Source: Sphaerisporangium rubeum
GTDB taxonomy: Bacteria > Actinomycetota > Actinomycetes > Streptosporangiales > Streptosporangiaceae
Length of the DNA stretch: 64,000 nt
Direction of reading: 5' to 3'
Assembly: GCF_014207705.1 (NCBI RefSeq)
Contig: NZ_JACHIU010000001.1
Location: forward strand, 6,874,501-6,938,500
The notes beneath the pieces were generated by a model. That model was not told the DNA's origin. It saw nothing but the letters and a program-made list of their open reading frames with translations, and searched no databases. This document shows positions 1 through 9,412 of the stretch, one piece after another. How positions within the stretch are numbered: the stretch's first letter is position 1; each line of letters starts with the position of its first letter. The translations under genes and the position numbers were made by a program.

Positions 1-462
1 GTCGCCGGCGGTGACGACCGCGCCGACCTCAAGACCCTCGACGTCGACCTCGACGCCGGTCGGGATGTGGGTCGCCTCGGCCTCGACCGTGATCGAGACG
101 AGCTGCTGGTCGAACAGCCCACCCGGCGCGATGTCGCCGGTGGTCGTGACCGGGATGTCGACGGTGACCTTCTCGCCGCGCTTCACCAGCAGCAGGTCGA
201 CGTGCTCAAGGAACCCCCTGATCGGGTCCCGCTGCACACCCTTCGGCAGCGCCAGCTCGTCGATGCCTTCGCCTTCGAGGCGGATCAGCACGTTCGGCGT
301 GCGCAGCGCGAGCAGGAGGTCGTGTCCGGGAAGCGTGAAGTGCTTGGGCTCGATCCCGTGGCCGTACAGGACAGCGGGAACCCGGTCCGCGCGGCGGATC
401 TTGCGAGCGGCACCCTTGCCGAACGTGGTGCGGGGCTCGGTGGCGAGACGTACTTCGGACAC
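1..462 (-). CDS. rplY: 50S ribosomal protein bL25/Ctc (3' end cut by window edge)
   Basis: Ribosomal protein bL25 of the longer CTC type, which binds 5S rRNA in the large subunit. I translated it from the minus strand: it begins VSEVRLATEPRTTFGKGAAR and contains VPAVLYGHG, typical of the N-terminal 5S-binding domain, followed by the start of the CTC beta domain (VTVDIPV). 154 codons are visible and the frame is still open at position 1. The GTG at 462 is chosen because AGGAG lies five bases upstream. It sits downstream of prs and glmU, the usual actinobacterial order; pth would be expected just outside the window. Confidence 0.93.
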   Translation of the reverse strand, partial: MSEVRLATEPRTTFGKGAARKIRRADRVPAVLYGHGIEPKHFTLPGHDLLLALRTPNVLIRLEGEGIDELALPKGVQRDPIRGFLEHVDLLLVKRGEKVTVDIPVTTTGDIAPGGLFDQQLVSITVEAEATHIPTGVEVDVEGLEVGAVVTAGD

Positions 463-588
463 GAGATCTCCTAGGGAGTATCAGGACGGGAACGCGCTCA
501 CCCTCACCCGCCCTAGCGGAAGGCGTTACGAGCGCACAACTTCACCAGACTACCCGACGCGACGACGTCATCAGGCTTCCCGGCCGGC

Positions 589-912
589 TCAGGGTGTGAC
601 AAGGAAACAGTCGTAAGCCTGCATGGTGAAGGGGACGGAGGAGCCGGCATGCGCGAGTGTGCCGCATCGGTATTGGCCGGCGATGTGCCCGGTGACCGTT
701 ATGACGATGTCGTACGTTCCGGACCCGGTGCAGCCGGTGCCGATGAAGTCCGTGTCTATGAGGTCCCACAGTGGCCAGTGCGGAATGGTCTGTCCTGTGG
801 TACAGGTGTACGCGCTCTCGGCGTACGCGGCGTTCACTGGAAACGACGCCCCCGTGATCGCGGTCACGATCATGAGCAACAGGACGAGTAAACGGGTGAC
901 CGGCTGGCGCAT
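589..912 (-). CDS. Small secreted four-cysteine protein, function unknown
   Basis: 107 residues. Residues 1-31 look like a Sec signal peptide: MRQPVTR followed by a long hydrophobic stretch ending VNAAYA. The mature part of about 76 residues has four cysteines (YTC, GTGC, YRC, YDC), enough for two disulfides, and is rich in Gly, Thr and aromatic residues. The ATG is preceded by GAAAGGGG. I do not recognise the family. It lies between prs and rplY, genes that are usually adjacent in actinobacteria, so it is probably a lineage-specific insertion with its own promoter in the 188-base gap upstream (913-1100). An extracellular role is inferred from the signal peptide only. Confidence 0.75.
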   Translation of the reverse strand: MRQPVTRLLVLLLMIVTAITGASFPVNAAYAESAYTCTTGQTIPHWPLWDLIDTDFIGTGCTGSGTYDIVITVTGHIAGQYRCGTLAHAGSSVPFTMQAYDCFLVTP

Positions 913-1100
913 GATGCCCCTTTCACAGGAAATGACACCGGAAATCGGTGCTTACCCTGAGAAAGCATCGTCACGACCACCATACATGTCCTCTTCCGGA
1001 CACTAACTCGGAGACAACCGGTCCAGTCAACAAGCAACCGGCCGGAAAAACATATCCCCGTCAACCGTAGGCACACATCCGCCGCATGTGCGCCCCGGCG

Positions 1101-2078
1101 TCAGGCGTCCCCCTCGAAGAGGCTGGTCACGGAGCCGTCGTTGAAGACCTCGCTGATGGCGCGGGCCAGCAGTGGTGCGATGGACATGACGGTGAGCTTG
1201 TCGAAACGCTTTTCCTCGGGAATGGGAAGAGTGTTGGTGACGACGACCTCGGAAATGCGAGAGTTTTTCAGACGGTCCACGGCGGGGTCGCTGAAGATGG
1301 CGTGGGTCACCGCGACGATCACATTGGTCGCGCCTTGTTCGTACAACGCGTCGGCGGCCTTGCAGATGGAGCCGCCGGTGTCGATCATGTCGTCGATCAG
1401 CACACAGGTGCGGCCCTTGACCTGGCCGACGACCTCGTGGACCTTCACCTGGTTGGCGACGTCGAGGTCGCGCCGCTTGTGGATGAAGGCGACGCCGGTG
1501 CCGAGCTGGTCGGCCCAGCGTTCGGCCAGGCGCACGCGGCCGGTGTCGGGGGACACGACCGTGGAGGTCGCGGGGTCGATCTTGCCGCCGATGTAGCGGT
1601 GGAGCACCGGCATGGCGAACAGGTGGTCCACGGGGCCGTCGAAGAAGCCCTGGATCTGGGGGGTGTGCAGGTCGACCGACATCAGGCGGTCGGCGCCGGC
1701 GCTGCGGAACAGGTCGGCCATGAGGCGCGCGGTGATGGGCTCGCGGCCGCGGCTCTTCTTGTCCTGGCGTGAGTAGCCGAAGAACGGCAGGACCACGGTG
1801 ATGCGCTTGGCGGAGGCGCGCTTGAGCGCGTCCACCATGATCAGCTGCTCCATGATCCACTTGTTGATCGGGACGGTGTGGCACTGCATGACGAACGCGT
1901 CGCTGCCACGCACCGATTCGAGGTACCTGGCGTAGATCTCGCCGTTGGCGAAGTCGTGCATGCGGGTCGGGGTGACCTCGATGCCGAGGTGGCTCGCGAC
2001 CTCCTCGGCCAGCTCGGGGTAGGCCCGGCCGGAGAAGAACATCAGGTGCTTCTCGCCGGTGGTCTTCTTGCCGGTCAT
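1101..2078 (-). CDS. prs: Ribose-phosphate pyrophosphokinase
   Basis: Makes PRPP from ribose 5-phosphate and ATP for purine, pyrimidine, histidine, tryptophan and NAD synthesis; cytoplasmic. 325 residues, the normal class I length. The N-terminal FSGRAYPELAEEVA, the DLHTPQIQGFF region and the PRPP-binding loop VLIDDMIDTGGS are all present. The ATG at 2078 has GAGGAGG upstream. The frame stays open further upstream, but that extension lacks family similarity. It lies 76 bases downstream of glmU on the same strand, the standard pairing that links PRPP and UDP-GlcNAc supply. Confidence 0.97.
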   Translation of the reverse strand: MTGKKTTGEKHLMFFSGRAYPELAEEVASHLGIEVTPTRMHDFANGEIYARYLESVRGSDAFVMQCHTVPINKWIMEQLIMVDALKRASAKRITVVLPFFGYSRQDKKSRGREPITARLMADLFRSAGADRLMSVDLHTPQIQGFFDGPVDHLFAMPVLHRYIGGKIDPATSTVVSPDTGRVRLAERWADQLGTGVAFIHKRRDLDVANQVKVHEVVGQVKGRTCVLIDDMIDTGGSICKAADALYEQGATNVIVAVTHAIFSDPAVDRLKNSRISEVVVTNTLPIPEEKRFDKLTVMSIAPLLARAISEVFNDGSVTSLFEGDA

Positions 2079-2154
2079 GCGCCCCTCCTCGTCTGACGGT
2101 CCGCTTGACACTCGCACCGGGTACCTCTCCTTCCCGACAGCCGTCCGGCCTGCT

Positions 2155-3630
2155 TCACCGGACTGCTTCCCCTGGCCCACCGGGCTCCCCGCCGCCGGCC
2201 TCGGCGACCGCCTGAGCGGCCCGCGCCGCGTCGGCGGACTTCGTGCCGGCCCGCCTGCGGGTCACCCACCCTTCGATATTGCGCTGCCGCGATCGCGCGA
2301 CCGCCATCGACCCCGGCGGAACGTCGTTGGTGATGACCGAGCCGGCGGCGGTGTACGCGCCGTCCCCGACGGTGACGGGGGCGATGAGCATGTTGTCGCT
2401 GCCGACGCGCACGTGGTCGCCGATCGTGGTGTGGTGCTTCTCCACGCCGTCGTAGTTGACGAAGACGCTGGAAGCCCCGATGTTGCTGCCCTCGCCGATG
2501 GTGGCGTCCCCGACGTACGTCAGGTGGGGCACCTTGGAGCCCTCGCCGACGCGCGCGTTCTTCAGCTCGACGTACGTGCCGGCCTTGGCGCCGCGCGCGA
2601 GCACGGCGCCGGGCCGCAGGTAGGCGTACGGCCCGACGGAGGCCCCTTCGCCGATCTCGGCGCCGTCGCACACCGCGTTGCGCACGACCGCGCCGGCGCC
2701 GACCGTGGTGCCGGTGAGCGTGGTGTCCGGCCCGACCTGCGCGCCGGCGCCGATGGACGTGCGGCCGTGCAGGCGGGTGCCGGGGTGGAGCACGGTGTCG
2801 GGCTCGATGGTGACGCCGACGTCGACCCAGGTGGTGGCCGGGTCGACGACGGTCACGCCGGCGCGCATGTGGGCTTCGAGCAGACGGTCGTTCAGCACGC
2901 GGCGCGCGAAGGAGAGCTGCACCCGGTCGTTGACGCCTTCGACCTCGACGTGGTCGGCCGCGACGTACGCGCCGACGCGGTGGCCGTCCTGCCGCAGGAT
3001 GGCGAGGACGTCGGTGAGGTACTCCTCGCCTTGCGCGTTGGCGGTGGAGACCCGCTTGACGGCGTCGGCGAGCAGCAGCCCGTCGAAGGCGTACACCCCG
3101 GAGTTCATCTCGCGGATGGCCCGCTGCTCGGGGGTGGCGTCGCGGTCCTCCACGATGGCGAGGACGGCGCCTGAGGCGTCCCTGACGATGCGGCCGTACC
3201 CGGCGGGGTCGGGGACCTCGGCGGTGAGCACGGTGACGGCGTTGCCTTCGCCGGCGTGGGTGGCGAGCAGCTCGGCGAGGGTCTCGGTGCGCAGCAGCGG
3301 CGTGTCGCCGTACGTCACGAGCACCGTGCCGCTGATGGCGCCGACGGCCTCCAGCACGCAGCGGACGGCGTGGCCGGTGCCGTTCTGCTCCTCTTGGACG
3401 ACGGGCCGCGCGTCGGGGCCGCTGGCGGCGAGGTGGGCCTGGACCTGTTCGCGCGCGTGGCCGATGACGACGATCAGGCGCTCGGGGGCCAGCCCGCGTG
3501 CCGCGGCGAGCATGTGGTCGACCAGCGCGCGGCCGCACAGCTCGTGCAGGACTTTGGGGGTGGCGGACTTCATGCGGGTGCCCTCACCGGCGGCGAGGAC
3601 GATGACGGCAGCCGGACGCGGCACACTCAC
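2155..3630 (-). CDS. glmU: Bifunctional UDP-GlcNAc pyrophosphorylase / GlcN-1-P acetyltransferase
   Basis: Catalyses the last two steps to UDP-GlcNAc, the peptidoglycan precursor. About 491 residues. The N-terminal nucleotidyltransferase domain carries LAAGEGTRM. The C-terminal left-handed beta-helix shows hexapeptide repeats (for example IGEGSNIGASSVFVNYDG and VGSDNMLIAPVTVGDGA). I chose the GTG at 3630 (VSVPRPAAVIVLAAG) because GAGGGAG lies just upstream. An in-frame ATG at 3663 has no clear ribosome binding site, and the open frame continues antisense through the tRNA-Gln gene, which cannot be coding. The C-terminus is a Gly/Glu-rich tail (VAEAGGGEPGGPGEAVR). Confidence 0.96.
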   Translation of the reverse strand: MSVPRPAAVIVLAAGEGTRMKSATPKVLHELCGRALVDHMLAAARGLAPERLIVVIGHAREQVQAHLAASGPDARPVVQEEQNGTGHAVRCVLEAVGAISGTVLVTYGDTPLLRTETLAELLATHAGEGNAVTVLTAEVPDPAGYGRIVRDASGAVLAIVEDRDATPEQRAIREMNSGVYAFDGLLLADAVKRVSTANAQGEEYLTDVLAILRQDGHRVGAYVAADHVEVEGVNDRVQLSFARRVLNDRLLEAHMRAGVTVVDPATTWVDVGVTIEPDTVLHPGTRLHGRTSIGAGAQVGPDTTLTGTTVGAGAVVRNAVCDGAEIGEGASVGPYAYLRPGAVLARGAKAGTYVELKNARVGEGSKVPHLTYVGDATIGEGSNIGASSVFVNYDGVEKHHTTIGDHVRVGSDNMLIAPVTVGDGAYTAAGSVITNDVPPGSMAVARSRQRNIEGWVTRRRAGTKSADAARAAQAVAEAGGGEPGGPGEAVR

Positions 3631-3808
3631 GGAACTGAGCTCCCTCGGCGTCGCTAAGGACATTTCGGGCCGGCGCGGCGTGGCCCCTCCAAGGGCACCT
3701 GAGCGCCACCCGCCCGACATCGCGAGGATACCTGGACACGGCCGGTAACCCAGCCCCGCCCCGGCGGTGACGAGCCCCCCGGCGGGGATCGCCAGGGGTG
3801 ATGAAAAG

Positions 3809-3881
3809 TTCCGGCGCCTGGACTCGAACCAGGACAACCCTGCTCCAAAGGCAGGTGGGCTGCCAATTACCCTACGCCGGA
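3809..3881 (-). tRNA. tRNA-Gln(TTG)
   Basis: Read on the minus strand this 73-base gene folds as a cloverleaf. Acceptor TCCGGCG pairs with CGCCGGA, the anticodon stem CCTGC/GCAGG encloses loop CTTTGGA with anticodon TTG, and the T arm contains GGTTCGAGTCC. The 3' CCA is not encoded. It lies upstream of glmU on the same strand. Confidence 0.96.
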
Positions 3882-4274
3882 CCGCTTCCCGTACCTTCGG
3901 GACCGCGGTGACAAGGATACCCATCGCACCCCTGCGGCGCTCAACGCATTACCTCGCCTCCGGCGGGCAGGTGACTGTCCTCGGGCTTTCACCGGCGGGA
4001 ACCTTCCGCGCCGGACCGCCGTTGAGACGCCCCAGGAGGGTGACACGGATGGGTTCACGCAGATATCAGCCTGTTCTTTGCTTCCGTGCGGGTCATCCCT
4101 TTACCAGATAGGGGCACGATTCCGCAAGGCATGGATCCGCCACGGCACACCGCCGGAAGCGTCATCTTCCCCACATTCCGAGCTTAGGGATTCCTAACTT
4201 ACGATGGCGTAGGTTACGGTTACGTAGCTGCGGACACGTCCTGTTCGTACAACGAGAAACACGTGAGGTAGCCC
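3882..4274. other. Intergenic region between tRNA-Gln and the desaturase gene
   Basis: 393 bases with no convincing gene. Short open frames here lack ribosome binding sites and overlap the tRNA. The promoter of tRNA-Gln is expected at the left end and the desaturase promoter and operator lie at the right end (see 4199-4227). Confidence 0.6.
4199..4227. promoter_or_regulatory. Two TTACG-N4-CGTAG operator-like repeats before the desaturase gene
   Basis: TTACGATGGCGTAG and TTACGGTTACGTAG lie 15 bases apart. Each contains the inverted repeat TACG-N4-CGTA. The pair ends 47 bases before the desaturase ATG, a usual place for a TetR-type repressor site. The TetR gene just downstream of the desaturase is a candidate binder (inference). 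Confidence 0.5.
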
Positions 4275-5213
4275 ATGACAGTCGTCGCCGATCGCGCCAC
4301 ACCACCACCGAGGCCCGACCTGGAGCCCGAGCCCAAGAGCAACTTCGAGCGCGTGCTGCTCGTCGTCTTCGTCGCGGTACCGTTCCTGGCCCTGGTCGCG
4401 GCCGTCCCCATGGCGTGGGGCAGCTTCCTCGGCTGGAGCGACGTCGTGATCGGCCTGGTCTTCTACGTGGTGACCGGCCTCGGCGTCACCGTCGGGTACC
4501 ACCGCTACTTCACGCACGGCTCGTTCAAGGCCAACCGGCCCCTCAAGATCGTGCTCGCCATCGCGGGCAGCCTGTCGCTCGAAATGGGTGTCATCGACTG
4601 GGTGGCCACCCACCGGCGCCACCACAAGTACTCCGACAAGGAGGGTGACCCGCACTCGCCGTGGCGCTTCGGCAACGACTGGAAGGCGCTGACCAAGGGC
4701 CTGCTCTTCGCGCACATCGGCTGGATGTTCTCCTCCGAGCGCACCAACCGCGAGCGGTTCGCGCGTGACCTGATCAACGACAAGGACATCAACCGCATCC
4801 ACAACGCGTTCCCGTACCTGGTCGCGACCTCGCTGATCCTGCCGGCGGTGCTCGGCGGCCTGTTCACCTGGTCGATCACCGGCGCGCTCACCGCGTTCTT
4901 CTGGGCCAGCCTGGTGCGCATCTCGCTGCTGCACCACGTCACCTGGTCGATCAACTCGGTGTGCCACGTGTTCGGCAAGGAGGACTTCGAGGTCCGCGAC
5001 AAGTCGCGCAACGTGTGGTGGCTGGCCATCCCGTCCTTCGGCGAGTCGTGGCACAACCTGCACCACTGCGACCCGACCTCCGCGCGGCACGGCGCGCTCA
5101 AGGGTCAGCTCGACCCGAGCGCACGCGTGATCCGCTGGTTCGAGCAGGCCGGATGGGCCTACGACGTGCGCTGGCCGACGCCTGAGCGTCTGGCGGCGAA
5201 GCGAGTTGCCTGA
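4275..5213 (+). CDS. Acyl-CoA (delta-9 type) fatty acid desaturase
   Basis: Membrane di-iron desaturase that introduces a cis double bond into acyl-CoA and so tunes membrane fluidity. 312 residues, the usual length. All three histidine boxes are present: HRYFTH near residue 75, HRRHH near 115, and HNLHH near 260. Hydrophobic segments flank them (LLVVFVAVPFLALVAAVPMAW; VIGLVFYVVTGLGV; ILPAVLGGLF). The ATG is preceded by GAGGT. A candidate operator lies upstream and a TetR gene follows, which suggests lipid-responsive control. A hairpin terminator follows at 5227. Confidence 0.95.
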   Translation: MTVVADRATPPPRPDLEPEPKSNFERVLLVVFVAVPFLALVAAVPMAWGSFLGWSDVVIGLVFYVVTGLGVTVGYHRYFTHGSFKANRPLKIVLAIAGSLSLEMGVIDWVATHRRHHKYSDKEGDPHSPWRFGNDWKALTKGLLFAHIGWMFSSERTNRERFARDLINDKDINRIHNAFPYLVATSLILPAVLGGLFTWSITGALTAFFWASLVRISLLHHVTWSINSVCHVFGKEDFEVRDKSRNVWWLAIPSFGESWHNLHHCDPTSARHGALKGQLDPSARVIRWFEQAGWAYDVRWPTPERLAAKRVA

Positions 5214-5226
5214 GCCAGGCGCTCCG

Positions 5227-5250
5227 GCGGGCCGCCCCGTGGCGGCCCGC
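5227..5250 (+). terminator. Hairpin terminator after the desaturase gene
   Basis: GCGGGCCGCC, loop CCGT, then GGCGGCCCGC form a perfect 10-bp stem followed by TTGTCTTCC. It lies 14 bases after the desaturase stop codon and separates it from the TetR gene. Confidence 0.8.
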
Positions 5251-5346
5251 TTGTCTTCCTCAAATTCTCCCCGGAATGCCGACGTATCCCCCCAAACCCG
5301 GACGTTGACGTTGGCCGGCCCTGCACGGCCAGCCATTATGGAACCC

Positions 5347-6366
5347 ATGACCGAGTCCCGCGCACGCGTACGCATGACCGGTAAGGAGCGCAGGGAGCAA
5401 CTGATCGGGGTCAGCCGCACCCTGTTCGCGGAGAAGGGATTCGACGGCACGTCCATCGAGGAGATCGCCGCGAGCGCGAAGGTCTCCAAGCCCGTCGTCT
5501 ACGAGCACTTCGGCGGCAAGGAAGGCATCTACGCGGTGGTCGTGGACCGCGAGATGCAGCGGCTGCTCGGCCTGGTGGCCGGAGCGCTCGGCACCGGTCA
5601 CCCCAAGATCCGCCTGGAGCGCGCCGCGCTGGCCCTGCTGCAGTACGTCGAGGAGTCCAGTGAGGGCTTCCGCATCCTGGTGCGCGACTCGCACGCCGCG
5701 TCGGGGACCGGCACCTTCGCCAGCCTGATCAGCGACATCGCGAGCCAGGTCGAGGACGTCCTCGCCGACCAGTTCGCCGAGCGCGGCTTCGAGCCGACCC
5801 ACGCGCCGATGTACGCGCAGATGCTGGTCGGCATGGTCGCGCTCACCGGCCAGTGGTGGCTGGACGTGCGCAGCCCCGACCGCAAGGACGTGGCGGCCCA
5901 CCTGGTCAACCTGGCCTGGAACGGTCTGACGAGCCTGGACCCGCAGCCGCGCCTCACCGCCGCCTCCGAGCGCGCCGTCATCACCCCTCCACCGGACTTC
6001 GAGTTCCCACCGCTGCCTCCGGCCACCGAGAAGGAGGCCAAGGAACGCGAGAAGGCCCGGGCCAGAGAACTGCGCGAGCTGGAGAAGACCCGTGAGCGTG
6101 AGCTCAAGGAGCAGGAGAAGGAGCTCCGCGAGCAGGAGAAGGCCAGGGAGCGCGAGCTCAAGGAGCAGGAGAAGCAGCGGCAGCGCGAGCAGCGGGAGCA
6201 GGAGAAGCTGCAGCGCGAGCAGGAGAAGCAGCGGGTCAGGGAGTTACGTGAGGAGGAGCGGCTGCGTGATCGGCAGCGACGCGAGGCCGAGCGCCTCCGA
6301 GCCCAGGAGGCCAAGGTCGCCGAGCAGGCCGATGAGACGCCGCGGCAACTTGGGGTTCGCGATTAA
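5347..6366 (+). CDS. TetR/AcrR regulator with a long charged coiled-coil tail
   Basis: 339 residues, against about 200 for a usual TetR protein. Residues 10-60 are the TetR helix-turn-helix (RREQLIGVSRTLFAEKGFDG, then SIEEIAASAKVSKPVVYEHFG). The ligand-binding domain runs to about residue 215. From about residue 227 to the C-terminus is an almost uninterrupted run of Glu, Lys, Arg, Gln and Leu (units such as RELKEQEKEL), predicted as a long single helix or coiled coil. ATG 5347 gives MTESRARVRM; an ATG at 5338 is also possible and neither has a strong ribosome binding site. It follows the desaturase gene and may regulate it. One Leu in the tail is a rare TTA codon. Confidence 0.88.
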   Translation: MTESRARVRMTGKERREQLIGVSRTLFAEKGFDGTSIEEIAASAKVSKPVVYEHFGGKEGIYAVVVDREMQRLLGLVAGALGTGHPKIRLERAALALLQYVEESSEGFRILVRDSHAASGTGTFASLISDIASQVEDVLADQFAERGFEPTHAPMYAQMLVGMVALTGQWWLDVRSPDRKDVAAHLVNLAWNGLTSLDPQPRLTAASERAVITPPPDFEFPPLPPATEKEAKEREKARARELRELEKTRERELKEQEKELREQEKARERELKEQEKQRQREQREQEKLQREQEKQRVRELREEERLRDRQRREAERLRAQEAKVAEQADETPRQLGVRD

Positions 6367-6389
6367 GTAGAGGCTCCCGTTGCTAAGAA

Positions 6390-6411
6390 GTTAACGTTTC
6401 GTTCAATTAAG
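6390..6411 (+). promoter_or_regulatory. Candidate PHO box (two 11-base direct repeat units) before ppk1
   Basis: GTTAACGTTTC is followed directly by GTTCAATTAAG. Each unit matches five of seven bases of the PhoP core GTTCACC, at the 11-base period known for actinomycete PhoP boxes. The site ends 17 bases before the ppk1 ATG. Control by PhoP is inferred. Confidence 0.4.
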
Positions 6412-6428
6412 TAGGGCATTTTGGACAT

Positions 6429-8522
6429 ATGTCCGCTGACACCGCCTCTCTGACGCCTGACCAGCCGGAGGAACCCCTACCCCAGCACGAGCGCTTCCTC
6501 AACCGCGAGGAGAGCATGCTCCAGTTCAACGAGCGCGTGCTGGAACTGGCCGAGGACCCCTCGATCCCCTTGCTGGAACGGGTGCGCTATCTAGCGATCT
6601 TCGCAGGAAACCTCGACGAGTTCTTCCGGGTACGTGTCGCGGGGATGAAACGCCGCATGGCCACCGGACTGCTGCGGCGCACCAAGAGCGGGCTGAAGCC
6701 CCGCGAGGAGCTCGCCAGGATCGCGCGGGTCGCCGGCGAGCTGGCGAAGCGCCACACCGCGGCCTTCCACAAGCAGATCTCGCCGGAACTGGCGGCCGTC
6801 GGCATCGAGGTGGTCCGCTGGGACGACCTCGGCCGGGACGAACGCACCGCGATGCGCAAACTGTTCCGCGAGCGCATCCGTCCGGTGCTCACGCCGCTCG
6901 CGGTCGACCCGGCGCACCCGTTCCCGTACATCTCGGGCCTGTCGCTCAACCTCGCCGTCACCGTGCGCAACCCGAGCAACGGCCACACCGTGTTCGCGCG
7001 GGTCAAGGTCCCCTCGCAGCTCCCCCGATTCGTCGCCGCCTCCGCCGAACGGTTCGTGCCGATGGAGGACGTGATAGCCGCGCACCTCGGCCAGTTGTTC
7101 AAAGGCATGGAGGTGGTCGAGCACCACGTCTTCCGCGTCACGCGCAACGAGGACCTCGAAGTCGACGAGGACGTCACAGAGAACCTCATGCAGGCCCTGG
7201 AGAAGGAACTGCTGATGCGGCGCTTCGGCCCGCCGGTGCGCCTGGAGGTCGAGGACACCATCACCCCCGCGGTGCTGGACCTGCTGGTGGAGGAGCTCGA
7301 CGTCTCCGAGCACGACATCTTCCGGCTCCAGGGGCCGCTGGACCTGTCCGGTCTGCACGCCATCGCCGACCTCGACCGCGGCGAGCTGCTGTTCCCGTCG
7401 TTCGTGCCGGCCGAGGCCGTGCCGGGTGAGGACAGCATCTTCTCCACCATGCGCGAGCGCGACGTCCTGCTGCACCACCCCTACGACTCCTTCTCCACGA
7501 GCATGCAGCGCTTCCTGGAGCAGGCCGCGGCCGACCCCAACGTGCTCGCCATCAAGCAGACGCTGTACCGCACCAGCGGCGACTCCCCCATCGTGGACGC
7601 GCTGATCGACGCGGCCGAGGCCGGCAAACAGGTCGTGGTGGTCGTCGAGATCAAGGCGCGGTTCGACGAGCACGCCAACATCTCGTGGGCCCGCAAGCTG
7701 GAGCGCGCCGGCTGCCACGTCGTGTACGGCGTGATCGGCCTGAAGACGCACGCCAAGCTGTGCCTGGTCGTCCGGCAGGAGGCCTCAGGCGAGCTGCGGC
7801 AGTACTGTCACATCGGGACCGGCAACTACAACCCCAAGACCGCCAGGCAGTACGAGGACATCGGCCTGCTCACCGCGGACCCGCTGGTCGGCGAGGACCT
7901 CACCGACCTGTTCATCCACCTCACCGGGTACTCCTACCACTCGGCGTACCGCCGGCTGCTCGTCGCGCCGCACTCGCTGCGCGGCGGACTGCTCGCCAGG
8001 ATCGAGCGCGAGATCGCGCACCACATGGCGGGCCGGCCCGCGCACGTGCGGATCAAGACCAACTCACTGGTCGACGAGCCCGTGATCGACGCGCTGTACG
8101 CCGCCTCGACGGCCGGTGTGCCGGTGGACCTGGTAGTACGCGGCATCTGCACCTTGCGACCGGGTGTGCCGGGGCTGTCGGAGAACATCCGGGTACGCAG
8201 CATCCTCGGACGGTTCCTCGAACACTCCCGGATCTACGAGTTCGGGTACGGCAGGCGGCCGGAGATCTGGATCGGCAGCGCCGACCTGATGCGCCGCAAC
8301 CTCGACCGCAGGGTCGAGGCGCTGGTGAAGGTCAGCAGCCCCCAGCACCGGGCCTACCTGTCGGAGCTGCTCGACCTGTCCATGGCGGACACGACGAGCA
8401 CCTGGTGGCTCGGCCCCGACGGCACCTGGACCCGCCACCACACCGACGAGGACGGCAGACCCTTGCTCGACCTGCAATCCCATCTGGTCGGCAGCAGACG
8501 GTGGAGGACCGTGGATGACTGA
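6429..8522 (+). CDS. ppk1: Polyphosphate kinase 1
   Basis: Reversibly transfers the gamma phosphate of ATP to inorganic polyphosphate. 697 residues, the normal PPK1 length. The N domain starts [21 protein letters not shown]. The catalytic part has [20 protein letters not shown], the first conserved His in [13 protein letters not shown] (phosphorylated in the family), [20 protein letters not shown], and the second phospholipase-D-like motif near [10 protein letters not shown]. The stop overlaps the start of the next gene by eight bases, implying translational coupling. The ribosome binding site at ATG 6429 is weak. A possible PHO box lies just upstream. Confidence 0.97.
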   Translation: MSADTASLTPDQPEEPLPQHERFLNREESMLQFNERVLELAEDPSIPLLERVRYLAIFAGNLDEFFRVRVAGMKRRMATGLLRRTKSGLKPREELARIARVAGELAKRHTAAFHKQISPELAAVGIEVVRWDDLGRDERTAMRKLFRERIRPVLTPLAVDPAHPFPYISGLSLNLAVTVRNPSNGHTVFARVKVPSQLPRFVAASAERFVPMEDVIAAHLGQLFKGMEVVEHHVFRVTRNEDLEVDEDVTENLMQALEKELLMRRFGPPVRLEVEDTITPAVLDLLVEELDVSEHDIFRLQGPLDLSGLHAIADLDRGELLFPSFVPAEAVPGEDSIFSTMRERDVLLHHPYDSFSTSMQRFLEQAAADPNVLAIKQTLYRTSGDSPIVDALIDAAEAGKQVVVVVEIKARFDEHANISWARKLERAGCHVVYGVIGLKTHAKLCLVVRQEASGELRQYCHIGTGNYNPKTARQYEDIGLLTADPLVGEDLTDLFIHLTGYSYHSAYRRLLVAPHSLRGGLLARIEREIAHHMAGRPAHVRIKTNSLVDEPVIDALYAASTAGVPVDLVVRGICTLRPGVPGLSENIRVRSILGRFLEHSRIYEFGYGRRPEIWIGSADLMRRNLDRRVEALVKVSSPQHRAYLSELLDLSMADTTSTWWLGPDGTWTRHHTDEDGRPLLDLQSHLVGSRRWRTVDD

Positions 8523-9408
8523 CCAGCAGGTGCACCCCACCGCTCTCATCCACGCCGCCGGCGCGCTGGTGTGGCGCGGCGACCCGGCCGAGCCGGAGAT
8601 CGCGCTCGTCCACCGGCCGAGATTCGACGACTGGACCTTCCCCAAAGGCAAGGTGAAGGCCGGTGAGCACGTCATCGCCGGCGCGCTGCGCGAGGTCGCC
8701 GAGGAGACCGGGCTCAGCGTCGCGCTCGGCCGCCACCTGCCGCCGGTGCACTACCTGAAAGGCGGGAGGCTCAAGCGGGTCGACTACTGGGCCGCGCGTG
8801 CCGTCGAACAGGTGGCGTCGGAGCCGTCCGACGAGGTCGACCGCACCGAATGGCTGCCGATCGAGCAGGTGCGGTCCCGGCTCACCTACGAGTGGGACGG
8901 CGCGCTGCTGCGCGCGCTCATGGCGGCGCCGCTGGACACCACACCGTTCCTGCTGGTCAGGCACGGGTACGCCGGCGCGCGGCACGAGTGGCAAGGTGAC
9001 GACGACCTGCGGCCCCTGGACGACAACGGCGTCGCGCAGGCCGCCGCCATCGCCACCGTGCTGCCGGGGTACCGCCCCGGGTCGCTGATCAGCTCACCGA
9101 GCAAGCGGTGCGTGCAGACGCTGCTGCCGTACGCCGCGACGCGCGACCTGCCGATCCGCACCGAGCGGCTGCTCAGCGAGACCGAGTACGACGCCGCGCA
9201 CGGGCCGGACATGGTGCTCGGCTGGCTGGACGCCGAAGGGCCGGCGGCGCTGTGCGGCCACGGCAAGGTGCTCCCCGAGCTGATCGCCACCATGACCGAG
9301 CGGCGGTACAGCGGCCACGTGGAGGACACCCACCTGCGAAAAGGCGGCATCGCCGTGCTGCACCACAAGGACGGGCAGGTCGTGGCGGTCGAGCGCTACA
9401 ACACCTGA
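8515..9408 (+). CDS. Nudix hydrolase / histidine phosphatase fusion (MutT1-like)
   Basis: 297 residues in two domains. The N-terminal Nudix domain has the box [20 protein letters not shown], starting near residue 45. The C-terminal histidine-phosphatase-like domain begins LLVRHGYAG near residue 145. This is the layout of mycobacterial MutT1, which cleaves 8-oxo-dGTP and diadenosine polyphosphates and lies next to ppk in Mycobacterium tuberculosis. It overlaps ppk1 by eight bases and probably shares its transcript. The substrate is inferred from family and position. Confidence 0.9.
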   Translation: MTDQQVHPTALIHAAGALVWRGDPAEPEIALVHRPRFDDWTFPKGKVKAGEHVIAGALREVAEETGLSVALGRHLPPVHYLKGGRLKRVDYWAARAVEQVASEPSDEVDRTEWLPIEQVRSRLTYEWDGALLRALMAAPLDTTPFLLVRHGYAGARHEWQGDDDLRPLDDNGVAQAAAIATVLPGYRPGSLISSPSKRCVQTLLPYAATRDLPIRTERLLSETEYDAAHGPDMVLGWLDAEGPAALCGHGKVLPELIATMTERRYSGHVEDTHLRKGGIAVLHHKDGQVVAVERYNT

Positions 9409-9412
9409 GCGG

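Noticed and set aside
2155-3924. GlmU starting at 3924
   Set aside because: The extension is antisense through the tRNA-Gln gene; GTG 3630 has a binding site and matches the family N-terminus.
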